Positions 51,183-58,632 of a stretch of 64,000 bases of DNA are shown here, one piece after another. This stretch comes from Nocardia sp. alder85J (GTDB taxonomy: Bacteria > Actinomycetota > Actinomycetes > Mycobacteriales > Mycobacteriaceae), in NCBI RefSeq assembly GCF_020176955.2, contig NZ_JAIUCZ020000004.1, positions 434,001 to 498,000 of the forward strand, read 5' to 3'. How positions within the stretch are numbered: position 1 is the first letter of the stretch; each line of letters opens with the position of its first letter. The notes under the pieces were generated by a model, which was not told the DNA's origin, did not search any database, and was given only the letters and a program-made list of their open reading frames with translations. The position numbers and the translations under genes were made by a program.

Positions 51183-51195
51183 TAGCCTGAGGGAC
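51183..51195 (+). promoter_or_regulatory. Promoter of ftsK
   Basis: TAGCCT (51183-51188) lies 7 nt before ATG 51196; GAGGGAC overlaps the spacer and could be a weak Shine-Dalgarno if transcription starts further upstream. Confidence 0.5.
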
Positions 51196-53847
51196 ATGGC
51201 AGGTAAGCCCCGCAGCACCACGACCTCTCGCACCCGGGCGAGAGCCGGGCGGGACGGGGCCGCGCCGGCGGGGGCGACCGGATCGGCCCGAGGCCGCGCG
51301 AGCGGCCGGTCCCGCGGCACCAGCCCACGCACGCCGGCGGCCCCGCGCCGCACCCCTGCCCGCCGCCCGGCCCGTCGCACCTCGAATACCGCGCCGCTGG
51401 CCGTCTTCTCGCGCGGCATCGGCAACGGCTGGACCATGCTGGCCCGCGGACTGGGCGCCACCACGCGGGCGCTGGGCCGCGGCGGTGAGATCGAGCACGG
51501 CCACCGCCGCGACGGAATCGCCCTGGGGCTCATCGCCTTCAGCATCGTCATCGCGGCCGCGGTGTGGCTGGGCGCGGGCGGCCCGGTCGGTCACTTCGTC
51601 GACGATGTGGTGCGCTGGATCGCCGGATCCGCCTCCGCCACCGTGCCTTTCGTGGCCACGGCGATCGCGGTGCTGTTGATGCGCACCGAGCCGCGCCCGG
51701 AGATCCGGCCCCGGCTGGTGCTCGGCGGCCTGCTGGTCGGTCTGCCGGTGCTGGGCGTGTGGCACGTCCTCGCCGGTGCGCCCACCGAGCCCGAGGATCG
51801 CGCGCACGCCGGTGGTTTCGTCGGTTACGTGGTCGGCGGCCCGCTGCGCGACGGCCTCACCTCCTGGCTCGCGGTGCCACTGTTGTTGCTGGCCATGGCC
51901 TTCGGCGTGCTGTTGCTCACCGGCACCACGGTCCGTGAGGTGCCACAGCGGTTGCGGCAGTTGTGGTTCGGCGACTACGCGGACGAGCCGGAGGACGGCT
52001 ACGACCGCTACGGCCCGGAGACCCACGACGCGGACGGTCTGCCGAGCCACTCGCCCCGGACGCGCCGGCGCGGCCGCACCCCGGCGGAGAACTACCCGGC
52101 CGACGAGTTCGCCGACTCCGCCACCGAGGTGCTGGGCGAGCCGCCGTTGCGCGACGCCAAGGAGATCGGCGGCGACGACGGACCCGACGCCGCCGGCGAC
52201 GGGGCCGCGGCCAGCGTCCCGGCCGGGGCTGCCGCCGAGGCGGCCGAGAAGCCCAGGTCCAGACCCAAGCGGGCGGCGAAGGTGGTCGACCAGACCCCGC
52301 CGCCCCCGGAGCCGCAGCAGCTGGAGTTCGTCGCCGAACGCGAGGTCGACGGCGACTACCACCTGCCGCCGCTCACCCTGCTGGTCGACGGTGACCCGCC
52401 CAAACAGCGCAGTGCCGCCAACGAATCGATGATCGAGGCGATCACCGAGGTGCTGGTGCAGTTCAAGATCGATGCCGCGGTCACGGGTTTCGTGCGCGGC
52501 CCGACGGTCACCCGGTACGAGGTCGAACTCGGGCCCGGCGTCAAGGTGGAGAAGATCACCGCGCTGGCCCGCAACATCGCGTATGCCGTTGCCACGGACA
52601 ATGTCCGGCTGCTGGCGCCGATTCCCGGCAAGTCCGCCGTCGGTATCGAGGTACCCAACGCCGACCGCGAGCTGGTCCGCCTCGCCGATGTGCTCAAGGC
52701 CCCCTCCACCCGGAAGAACCAGCACCCCTTGGTGATCGGTCTCGGCAAGAACATCGAGGGCGAATTCGTCTCGGCGAATCTGGCGAAGATGCCGCATCTG
52801 CTGGTGGCCGGTTCCACCGGCTCGGGTAAGTCGAGCTTCGTGAACTCCATGCTGGTGTCGCTGTTGCAGCGCGCGACGCCGGACGAGGTGCGGATGATCC
52901 TCATCGATCCCAAGATGGTGGAACTCACGCCCTACGAGGGCATTCCGCATCTGATCACGCCCATCATCACCCAGCCCAAGAAGGCCGCCGCGGCGCTGGC
53001 CTGGCTGGTGGAGGAGATGGAGCAGCGTTACCAGGACATGCAGGCCAGCAAGGTCCGGCACATCGACGATTTCAACCGGAAGGTGAAGTCGGGGGAGATC
53101 ACCACCCCGCTGGGCAGCGAGCGCGTCTACCGCCCGTACCCGTACATCCTCGCCATCGTCGACGAGCTGGCCGACCTGATGATGACCGCCCCTCGCGACG
53201 TCGAGGACGCGATCGTGCGGATCACCCAGAAGGCCCGCGCCGCCGGCATCCACCTGGTGCTGGCCACCCAGCGGCCGTCGGTGGACGTGGTCACCGGCCT
53301 GATCAAGACCAACGTGCCGTCGCGGCTGGCCTTCGCCACCTCGTCGCTGACCGACTCCCGCGTCATCCTGGACCAGCCCGGCGCGGAGAAGCTGATCGGC
53401 ATGGGCGACGGCCTGTTCCTGCCGATGGGCGCCTCGAAACCGACCCGTTTGCAGGGCGCGTTCATCTCCGACGAGGAGATCCACGGCGTCGTCGAGTTCA
53501 CCAAGAACCAGGCCGCGCCGGAGTACCAGGAGGGCGTCACCTCCGCCAAATCCGCCGAGCAGCAGAAGGAGATCGACCCGGATATCGGCGACGATCTCGA
53601 CCTGTTCGTGCAGGCGGTGGAGCTGGTGGTCAGCTCCCAGTTCGGCTCCACCTCGATGCTGCAACGCAAGCTGCGGGTGGGTTTCGCCAAGGCCGGCCGC
53701 TTGATGGACCTCATGGAGACCCGCGGCGTCGTCGGTCCCAGCGAGGGTTCCAAGGCCCGCGACGTGCTGGTGAAGCCCGACGAACTGGAGGGCCTGCTGT
53801 ACTCGATCCGCGGCGGCGGCCCGGTCTCGGTCGACGAGAGCGAATAA
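51196..53847 (+). CDS. ftsK: DNA translocase FtsK
   Basis: 883 residues. An Arg/Ala/Pro-rich N-terminus (1-65) precedes four membrane helices (about 105-245). A charged linker follows, then the alpha/beta motor: Walker A GSTGSGKSS (from 539) and Walker B AIVDELADL (from about 652). The gamma winged helix (QRKLRVGFAKAGRLMDLME) near 830-850 recognises KOPS-like sites. FtsK pumps the chromosome through the division septum. Mycobacterial Rv2748c is the orthologue by position. Confidence 0.97.
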   Translation: MAGKPRSTTTSRTRARAGRDGAAPAGATGSARGRASGRSRGTSPRTPAAPRRTPARRPARRTSNTAPLAVFSRGIGNGWTMLARGLGATTRALGRGGEIEHGHRRDGIALGLIAFSIVIAAAVWLGAGGPVGHFVDDVVRWIAGSASATVPFVATAIAVLLMRTEPRPEIRPRLVLGGLLVGLPVLGVWHVLAGAPTEPEDRAHAGGFVGYVVGGPLRDGLTSWLAVPLLLLAMAFGVLLLTGTTVREVPQRLRQLWFGDYADEPEDGYDRYGPETHDADGLPSHSPRTRRRGRTPAENYPADEFADSATEVLGEPPLRDAKEIGGDDGPDAAGDGAAASVPAGAAAEAAEKPRSRPKRAAKVVDQTPPPPEPQQLEFVAEREVDGDYHLPPLTLLVDGDPPKQRSAANESMIEAITEVLVQFKIDAAVTGFVRGPTVTRYEVELGPGVKVEKITALARNIAYAVATDNVRLLAPIPGKSAVGIEVPNADRELVRLADVLKAPSTRKNQHPLVIGLGKNIEGEFVSANLAKMPHLLVAGSTGSGKSSFVNSMLVSLLQRATPDEVRMILIDPKMVELTPYEGIPHLITPIITQPKKAAAALAWLVEEMEQRYQDMQASKVRHIDDFNRKVKSGEITTPLGSERVYRPYPYILAIVDELADLMMTAPRDVEDAIVRITQKARAAGIHLVLATQRPSVDVVTGLIKTNVPSRLAFATSSLTDSRVILDQPGAEKLIGMGDGLFLPMGASKPTRLQGAFISDEEIHGVVEFTKNQAAPEYQEGVTSAKSAEQQKEIDPDIGDDLDLFVQAVELVVSSQFGSTSMLQRKLRVGFAKAGRLMDLMETRGVVGPSEGSKARDVLVKPDELEGLLYSIRGGGPVSVDESE

Positions 53848-53896
53848 CGCTGCGGCCCAGGCCCACAGCCGATTCCGTCGCGCTGTCGCTCGGCCG

Positions 53897-53930
53897 TCCG
53901 CCGGCAGCGCTGCCGGATCGGTCCGGCGGA
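53897..53930 (+). terminator. Hairpins after ftsK
   Basis: TCCGCCGG / CCGGCGGA can pair over 53897-53930; inside is the 16-bp palindrome CCGGCAGCGCTGCCGG (53901-53916). Either can end ftsK transcription. Confidence 0.55.
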
Positions 53931-53934
53931 TGCG

Positions 53935-54045
53935 CAGGTGTTGTCCGGCGAACGGGTCTCGCAGGCGGGTGCCTCGCGCGCGTGTTGCCGGACTGACGGG
54001 TTGGCAGGCGTTGTCCGGCTAGCGGGCCGCGTAGGCGCTGAGGAA
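53935..54045. repeat. About 27-bp degenerate tandem repeat including the TetR-gene stop codon
   Basis: On the minus strand the gene end CGCCTACGCGGCCCGCTAG is followed by units like CGCCTGCCAACCCGTCAG and CGCCTGCGAGACCCGTTCG, each followed by CCGG(A/C)CAA-like sequence. The TAG stop of the first unit becomes CAG or TCG in the next ones. Confidence 0.65.
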
Positions 54046-54648
54046 GGTGTCCGCCGCGGCGTCGGCGACGGTCTTCAGCTCGGCGACCGGCACCTTCCGG
54101 GTGCCGAGGCGGGAGCGGGCCTCCAGCGGGCCGGTGAGCAGGGCGAGGAACTGCTCGGCGGCGAGCACCGGATCGCCGGTGCGCAGCCGCCCGGCCAGCA
54201 CCAGCCGGGCCAGCCGGTCCGCCAGCGCCTCGGCGATCCGCCGCGAGGTGCGGTCCTGCACGGCATCGGCCAGGTCGGGCATGCTCGCCAGCTGCGCGTA
54301 GGTCAGGCCGCGCAGCGCGTGGGAGCGGTCGCTGTTGCAGATCCGGAGCAGGCGGTGCGCGCAGTCCCGTAGCGCCGCTTCCGGATTCGCGCCGCTGTCG
54401 GTCACCCGCCCCACCGCCTCGAGGCATTGCGCGCCGATCGCGTCCGCCGCCGCCTCGACCGCGTGCCGCAGCAGCGTCTCCTTGTCGTTGAGGTGGTTGT
54501 AGACGGTGGGCTTGGCGACGCCCGCCTCGTCGGCGATCTCCTGCACGCACGCCTGGGCGTAACCGCGACGGGCGAACACGGTGAAGGCCGCGTCCAGGAT
54601 GGCGCGGCGCTTGTCTATCCGGCCACGGCCGGTCGAAGCTTCCGTCAC
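54019..54648 (-). CDS. TetR-family transcriptional regulator
   Basis: 209 residues. The N-terminal helix-turn-helix is RRAILDAAFTVFARRGYAQACVQEIADEAGVAKPTVYNHLNDKETLLRHAVE, followed by a helical ligand-binding domain. Its likely target is the divergent Dabb-domain gene, whose promoter carries a matching palindrome. GTG 54648 lies 6 nt after TACCAT, a leaderless layout. Confidence 0.9.
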   Translation of the reverse strand: MTEASTGRGRIDKRRAILDAAFTVFARRGYAQACVQEIADEAGVAKPTVYNHLNDKETLLRHAVEAAADAIGAQCLEAVGRVTDSGANPEAALRDCAHRLLRICNSDRSHALRGLTYAQLASMPDLADAVQDRTSRRIAEALADRLARLVLAGRLRTGDPVLAAEQFLALLTGPLEARSRLGTRKVPVAELKTVADAAADTFLSAYAAR

Positions 54649-54723
54649 CCCCGAATGGTATCTCGGGTCAACTTTCTTGTACTCGCCGGTTCACTCTTGA
54701 TCGTTACCCGATGGAGCATTATT

Positions 54724-54741
54724 TTGAACTAGCAAGTTCAA
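54724..54741. promoter_or_regulatory. TetR operator in the divergent region
   Basis: TTGAACT-AGCA-AGTTCAA is a perfect 7-bp inverted repeat with a 4-nt spacer, 14 bp before the Dabb-domain gene start. It is embedded in an A+T-rich patch that stands out from the window average. Confidence 0.8.
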
Positions 54742-54755
54742 TCGGGGAGGTAGTC

Positions 54756-55163
54756 ATGATCTTTCACCAGCTGCGTTTCAGATTTCGGGACGAGACCACC
54801 GAGGAGCAGCGGGAGGCCGTGCTGGCGCGGATGCGGCGCATAGCGACGGTGGAGTCCGTCAGCTTCTCGACGGTCGGCCGCCGCCTCGGCGACAGTACCG
54901 AAGACGGCCTCACCCACGGGTATCACGTGGCCATCGCGGATCTGGCGGCGCTGGAGCGATACATGTACGACCCGGAGCAGATCGAGGGCGATCCGCACAT
55001 CATCCCGCACATCCACACCCTGGTCATCGGCCCGGACGTGACCGACGACCCGGATCCGGAGCTGGCCGCGAAGGTGATGGAGATCAACCAGCGCAAACTC
55101 GCGGAATATCCGGAGTGGGCGGCACTGATGGCGAGCGTCCCGGATTTCCGTATCGCCCTGTAA
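54756..55163 (+). CDS. Dabb-domain (stress-response A/B barrel) protein
   Basis: 135 residues from ATG 54756, with GGGGAGG 7 nt upstream. IFHQLRFRFRDETTEEQREAVLARMRRIATVESVSF and HGYHVAIADLAALERYMYDPEQ...H are the A/B-barrel pattern; such proteins act as dimeric enzymes or stress proteins. It is probably repressed by the divergent TetR protein. Its chemistry is unknown. Confidence 0.8.
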   Translation: MIFHQLRFRFRDETTEEQREAVLARMRRIATVESVSFSTVGRRLGDSTEDGLTHGYHVAIADLAALERYMYDPEQIEGDPHIIPHIHTLVIGPDVTDDPDPELAAKVMEINQRKLAEYPEWAALMASVPDFRIAL

Positions 55164-55207
55164 CCCGCCGCGGATCGCGCACGTGTCGATCAGGTGCGGG
55201 CCGGGGT

Positions 55208-55663
55208 TCAGCCGGTGTAGGCCCAGCCGGTGATCGTGTCGGCCTCGATCCGGATCACCGGGCCCTCTGGCGTATTTCCTTGATACTGAGGGTATTTCGC
55301 GACGAGCCACTCGATCGGTGCGACCCGTCCGGCCGCGCCGGTCATCACGTCGGCACGGCCGTCGAGTCGCACCCACCACAACCGGGTCCAGTCCTCGTCG
55401 TATTCGTCGGCGAGGATGCAGGCCCGCCCGGTCGCGGTGATGTTCCGCAACCGCCGCAGATTCGTGGTGGTCTTCGGCTTGTGGTCGACGGCGATCACCA
55501 CCGTGGCCGCACCGGGCGGCGGGGACACGGCGAAGGTCACGGGCACCAGATGCGGCACCCCGTCCGCACCCACGGTGGCCAGCCGGGCCACCCGCGCCGC
55601 CCGGAACCGCCGCCACGCCTCGGAATCGTCCAGCCGCACCGGTTCACCGTACCGCCGGGCCAT
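55208..55663 (-). CDS. PPOX-class F420-dependent oxidoreductase (TIGR03668-like)
   Basis: 151 residues with the split-barrel flavin/F420 fold: ARVARLATVGADGVPHLVPVTFAV and DHKPKTTTNLRRLRNITATGRACILADEYDEDWTRLWWVRLDGRADV. F420-dependent enzymes of this kind reduce diverse substrates in actinomycetes. The cofactor is inferred from the family. The gene lies 44 bp from the convergent Dabb gene. Confidence 0.82.
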   Translation of the reverse strand: MARRYGEPVRLDDSEAWRRFRAARVARLATVGADGVPHLVPVTFAVSPPPGAATVVIAVDHKPKTTTNLRRLRNITATGRACILADEYDEDWTRLWWVRLDGRADVMTGAAGRVAPIEWLVAKYPQYQGNTPEGPVIRIEADTITGWAYTG

Positions 55664-55697
55664 CCCGCCCCGGTCACCCCGGACCGGGCCGTGCGGT

Positions 55698-55982
55698 TCA
55701 GTCCGCGAACGCGCCGAACACCGGCTGCCATTCGGCGAACCGCACGGCGTCGATCACGCCGTTCTGGGCGAACGGGTCCTGCGCGAGCAGCTTCTCCAGC
55801 GCCTCGGCGTCGTCGGCGCGGAACAGCAGCAGCGCGCCCGAGCCGTCGGTGTAGGGACCGGTGGTGAGGACCACACCGGCCTCGGCCTGGCCGGCCAGCC
55901 ACGCCCGGTGCTGCGGCCGATGTCGGTCACGGCCGGGAACGGTGGCCTCGGTGTAGGTGTAGTGGACGGCGAAGATCGGCAC
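55698..55982 (-). CDS. YciI-family protein
   Basis: 94 residues from GTG 55982, with AGAGGAG 6 nt upstream. FAVHYTYTEATVPGRDRHRPQHRAWLAGQAEAGVVLTTGPYTD and the ALEKLLAQDPFAQNGVIDAVRFAEWQPVFG end are typical of YciI (dimeric alpha/beta barrel, His-Asp pair). It may form a transcription unit with argA upstream and the PPOX gene downstream. Function unknown. Confidence 0.88.
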   Translation of the reverse strand: MPIFAVHYTYTEATVPGRDRHRPQHRAWLAGQAEAGVVLTTGPYTDGSGALLLFRADDAEALEKLLAQDPFAQNGVIDAVRFAEWQPVFGAFAD

Positions 55983-56038
55983 GGGGAACTCCTCTGTGCA
56001 ACCGGGTGGACGGCGGAAAGGCGTGGGGCGCAACCGGG

Positions 56039-56581
56039 TCAGAGCGTCAGCAGCATCCGGGTATTCCCCAGTGTGTTGGGCTTCACATAACTGAGGTCGA
56101 GGAATTCCGCGACGCCGGTGTCGTAGGAGCGGCACATCTCCGCGAACACCTCGGCGGTCACCGGGGTGCCGTCGATCTCCACGAAACCGTGCCGGGCGAA
56201 GAAGTCCACCTCGAAGGTGAGCACGAACAACCGCTGCAACTGGAGCTCCCGCGCGGTGTCGACCAGTTGCCGCACCACCAGGTGGCCGACCCCGCAGCCC
56301 TGCGCGTCCGGGTGCACCGCGACCGTGCGCACCTCACCCAGATCGGCCCACAGCACGTGCAGGGCGCCGCAGCCGACCACCCGGTCGCCGAGTTCGGCCA
56401 CCCAGAATTCCTGGACCGATTCGTAGAGGGTGACCAGGTTCTTCTCCAGCAGGATCCGGCCCGCGTAGAGGTCGATCAGGGCTTTGATCTCCGGGATGTC
56501 GGAGGTGCGGGCACGTCGCACGACCGGGCGTCGAGTATCAACGTCACCGATCGAATCGCTGTGCGGGGCCCGTGTTGTCAT
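56039..56581 (-). CDS. argA: Amino-acid N-acetyltransferase (short GNAT-type)
   Basis: 180 residues from ATG 56581, which lies 7 nt after TACTGT (56594-56589), so the mRNA is probably leaderless; a GTG at 56590 falls inside the -10. PVVRRARTSDIPEIKALIDLYAGRILLEKNLVTLYESVQEFWVAE and AVHPDAQGCGVGHLVVRQL (acetyl-CoA loop) match M. tuberculosis Rv2747, which makes N-acetylglutamate for arginine synthesis without the kinase-like domain of classical ArgA. Confidence 0.92.
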   Translation of the reverse strand: MTTRAPHSDSIGDVDTRRPVVRRARTSDIPEIKALIDLYAGRILLEKNLVTLYESVQEFWVAELGDRVVGCGALHVLWADLGEVRTVAVHPDAQGCGVGHLVVRQLVDTARELQLQRLFVLTFEVDFFARHGFVEIDGTPVTAEVFAEMCRSYDTGVAEFLDLSYVKPNTLGNTRMLLTL

Positions 56582-56611
56582 GGGGTGCACAGTAGTCGGA
56601 CCGCTTACCGA

Positions 56612-56623
56612 TAGTCTGGTGGA
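56612..56623 (+). promoter_or_regulatory. Leaderless-type promoter of the pgsA leader ORF
   Basis: TAGTCT (56612-56617) lies 6 nt before GTG 56624. It is 18 bp from the divergent argA -10. Confidence 0.5.
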
Positions 56624-56704
56624 GTGCCGTACATCTCGCCCTGCCGTTCGACCCGTGCTGTCCGGGTGCGCGGCTGGGCCGGGCCTGGTCGGGGGTGCCG
56701 GTGA
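56624..56704 (+). CDS. 26-codon leader ORF coupled to pgsA
   Basis: GTG 56624 opens 26 codons (VPYISPCRSTRAVRVRGWAG..., ending in CR) with four to six arginines and two cysteines. The TGA at 56702-56704 overlaps the pgsA start GTG 56701 as GTGA. The GTG sits 6 nt after a -10 element, so ribosomes would begin on the leaderless 5' end and then re-initiate on pgsA. There is no other candidate for pgsA translation initiation: no Shine-Dalgarno precedes it. Not recognised in any family. Confidence 0.5.
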   Translation: MPYISPCRSTRAVRVRGWAGPGRGCR

Positions 56705-57366
56705 CGGTGCAGAGTGACGACATGGACCGCGTCTGGCCGGTCGAGGCCACGCGGGCGCGGGCGAACGTGGTGAACGAGCCCGCCCGCGCGGCCGAAGCGG
56801 CGGTACCGCTGCTGAACATCGCCAACATCCTCACCGTGCTGCGCATCGCGATCGTGCCGCTGTTCCTGCTGACCCTGTTCGCCGCGGGCGGGCACGCCCC
56901 GGCCTGGCGGATCGGCGCGACGGTGCTGTTCGGGGTGGCGGCGGTCACCGACCGCATCGACGGGCAGTTGGCGCGCAAATACGGCCTGGTCACCGATTTC
57001 GGCAAGCTCGCCGATCCGATCGCCGACAAGGCGCTGATCGGATCCGCGCTGATCGGCCTGTCGGCGCTGGGCGACCTGTCGTGGTGGCTGACGATCGCGA
57101 TCTGCGCCCGGGAGATCGGCATCACGCTGCTGCGGCTGGCAGTGGTGCGGCGCGGGGTCATTCCCGCCGGTCGGGGCGGCAAGTTGAAGACGCTGGTGCA
57201 GTCGCTGGCGATCGGCGTGCTGCTGCTGCCGCTGTCCGGCGCCTGGGCGACCGCGGGCCTGGTGCTCATGCTGGTCGCGGTGGTGCTGACGGTGGTCACC
57301 GGCCTGGACTACATCGTGCAGGCGATCCGGCTGTGGTCCGCGCCGGTCGTCCGGCCGCGGTCCTGA
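56701..57366 (+). CDS. pgsA: CDP-alcohol phosphatidyltransferase (PgsA-like)
   Basis: 221 residues from GTG 56701. The CDP-alcohol motif D-x2-D-G-x2-A-R-x8-G-x3-D-x3-D is complete in TDRIDGQLARKYGLVTDFGKLADPIADK. Six membrane helices are likely. The enzyme family makes phosphatidylglycerol phosphate or related lipids; the orthologue by position is M. tuberculosis pgsA3 (Rv2746c). Starts at 56695, 56707 and 56722 are alternatives. Confidence 0.9.
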   Translation: MTVQSDDMDRVWPVEATRARANVVNEPARAAEAAVPLLNIANILTVLRIAIVPLFLLTLFAAGGHAPAWRIGATVLFGVAAVTDRIDGQLARKYGLVTDFGKLADPIADKALIGSALIGLSALGDLSWWLTIAICAREIGITLLRLAVVRRGVIPAGRGGKLKTLVQSLAIGVLLLPLSGAWATAGLVLMLVAVVLTVVTGLDYIVQAIRLWSAPVVRPRS

Positions 57367-57388
57367 CCGGATCGCCGCGGGAACTGCT

Positions 57389-57916
57389 GTGTCGTCGCCC
57401 CCGGGTGCCGGGCCCGACCCGCTGATCGCGGCCGCGCCCGCCGCCGCACTGGTGACCGCGCTGCGGGCCGCGGGCGCGACGGTGGCGACCGCCGAATCGC
57501 TGACCGCCGGTCTGCTGGCGGCGACCATCGCCGGGGTGCCGGGCGCCAGTACGGTGTTGCGCGGTGGCCTGGTGGTCTACGCCACAGATCTGAAACACAC
57601 CCTGGCCGGTGTGACGCCGCACACGCTGGCCACCGACGGACCGGTCGCTGCGAGCACCGCCGAGCAACTGGCCGTGGGGGCGCGCACGGTGTGCGGCGCC
57701 GACTGGGGGGTGGGGCTGACCGGGGTGGCCGGGCCCGATCCGCAGGACGGTCATCCGGTCGGCACCGTCTATCTGGGCTTCGCCGGGCCGGAGACTACCG
57801 AGGTGATCCGGTTGAAACTGTCCGGCGACCGGTGGACCATCAGAATGGAAACGGTTCGTGCGGCTGTGACCGAGTTGATCCGCACGCTCGGAACTCACCC
57901 GGCCGGTGGCGTGTGA
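57389..57916 (+). CDS. cinA: CinA C-terminal-type nicotinamide-nucleotide amidase (PncC)
   Basis: 175 residues. ATVATAESLTAGLLAATIAGVPGASTVLRGGLVVYATDLKHTLAGV and GVGLTGVAGPDPQDGHPVGTVYLGF contain the serine nucleophile (TAESLTAG) and glycine loop of PncC. It deamidates NMN to nicotinic acid mononucleotide. The molybdopterin-like CinA N-terminal domain is absent. It lies between pgsA and clgR, as in corynebacteria and Nocardia relatives. Confidence 0.92.
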   Translation: MSSPPGAGPDPLIAAAPAAALVTALRAAGATVATAESLTAGLLAATIAGVPGASTVLRGGLVVYATDLKHTLAGVTPHTLATDGPVAASTAEQLAVGARTVCGADWGVGLTGVAGPDPQDGHPVGTVYLGFAGPETTEVIRLKLSGDRWTIRMETVRAAVTELIRTLGTHPAGGV

Positions 57917-57934
57917 AGACACACCCCGCCGGCC

Positions 57935-57967
57935 GGGAACCAAGCGGGCGGCACGTGACGTTGTCAC
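57935..57967 (+). promoter_or_regulatory. SigE-type (ECF) promoter of clgR
   Basis: GGGAAC (57935-57940), an 18-bp spacer and CGTT (57959-57962) match the mycobacterial SigE consensus GGAAC-N18-GTT. Transcription would begin near 57969, about 42 nt before clgR. A perfect inverted repeat GTGAC-GTT-GTCAC (57955-57967) overlaps the -10. M. tuberculosis clgR is SigE-dependent. Confidence 0.65.
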
Positions 57968-58010
57968 AGCAGAAGCTCGGTCCGGCGACAGAGAACGTGA
58001 GGAGAGCGAC

Positions 58011-58421
58011 ATGACGCTGCTGCGAGAGGCCATCGGGGACAGTTTGCGGCGCGCGCGGGTCGCCCAGAGCCGGACTCTGCGAGAGGTGTCGACCGCCGCG
58101 CGCGTCAGCCTCGGATATCTGTCGGAGGTGGAGCGCGGCCGCAAGGAGGCCTCCAGCGAGTTGCTGGCGGCCATCTGCCAGGCGCTGGACGTGCCGCTGT
58201 CGGAGGTGTTGTCCGACGTCAGCGCGGCCATGGCGACCACCGACGCGCGTACCCCGGCCCCGGCGGCCCCGGGCACCGCCGCCGCCGTGCCGGTGCCCGC
58301 CGAGCCCGCCGCCGTGCTGGTCCCGGTCGATTCCGCCGCCGTGGGACACCTGGCGGCCGACACCCGGATCGTCATCCCGGCGCCCAAGGCCGAGCGGTTG
58401 GTTCTGGTGCAGGCGAAGTGA
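58011..58421 (+). CDS. clgR: ClgR, XRE-family envelope-stress regulator
   Basis: 136 residues from ATG 58011 with GAGGAG upstream. The Cro/C1 helix-turn-helix is LRRARVAQSRTLREVSTAARVSLGYLSEVERGRKEASSELLAAICQALDVPLSEVL, followed by a Pro/Ala-rich linker and a conserved C-terminal tail (RLVLVQAK). ClgR activates clp protease genes and the psp operon in mycobacteria and corynebacteria. It is followed by pspA and the pspM-like gene. Confidence 0.93.
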   Translation: MTLLREAIGDSLRRARVAQSRTLREVSTAARVSLGYLSEVERGRKEASSELLAAICQALDVPLSEVLSDVSAAMATTDARTPAPAAPGTAAAVPVPAEPAAVLVPVDSAAVGHLAADTRIVIPAPKAERLVLVQAK

Positions 58422-58469
58422 CGAACGGCCGAATGCGACGTGATCGGTATCGGCAAACCTGGGCGCAAA

Positions 58470-58480
58470 CGCAGGAAGCG
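58470..58480. promoter_or_regulatory. Candidate ClgR box before pspA
   Basis: CGC-N5-GCG lies in the 211-bp clgR-pspA spacer, next to TTAGAT (58482-58487), a possible -10. It matches the core spacing of described ClgR boxes but not every consensus position. Confidence 0.35.
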
Positions 58481-58632
58481 GTTAGATTTCTCTGTAAGCG
58501 TCGGTGACGGTCGGGTTTCTCCGCATTCGGCCCCGCGTGGTGGAGGATAGGGACATACAGGAGTGCGTGATGGTCGCGCACTACAGTCGTGCGGGAATCG
58601 TGCGGCGCGTCAGATGGAGGCGGGATCAACCG

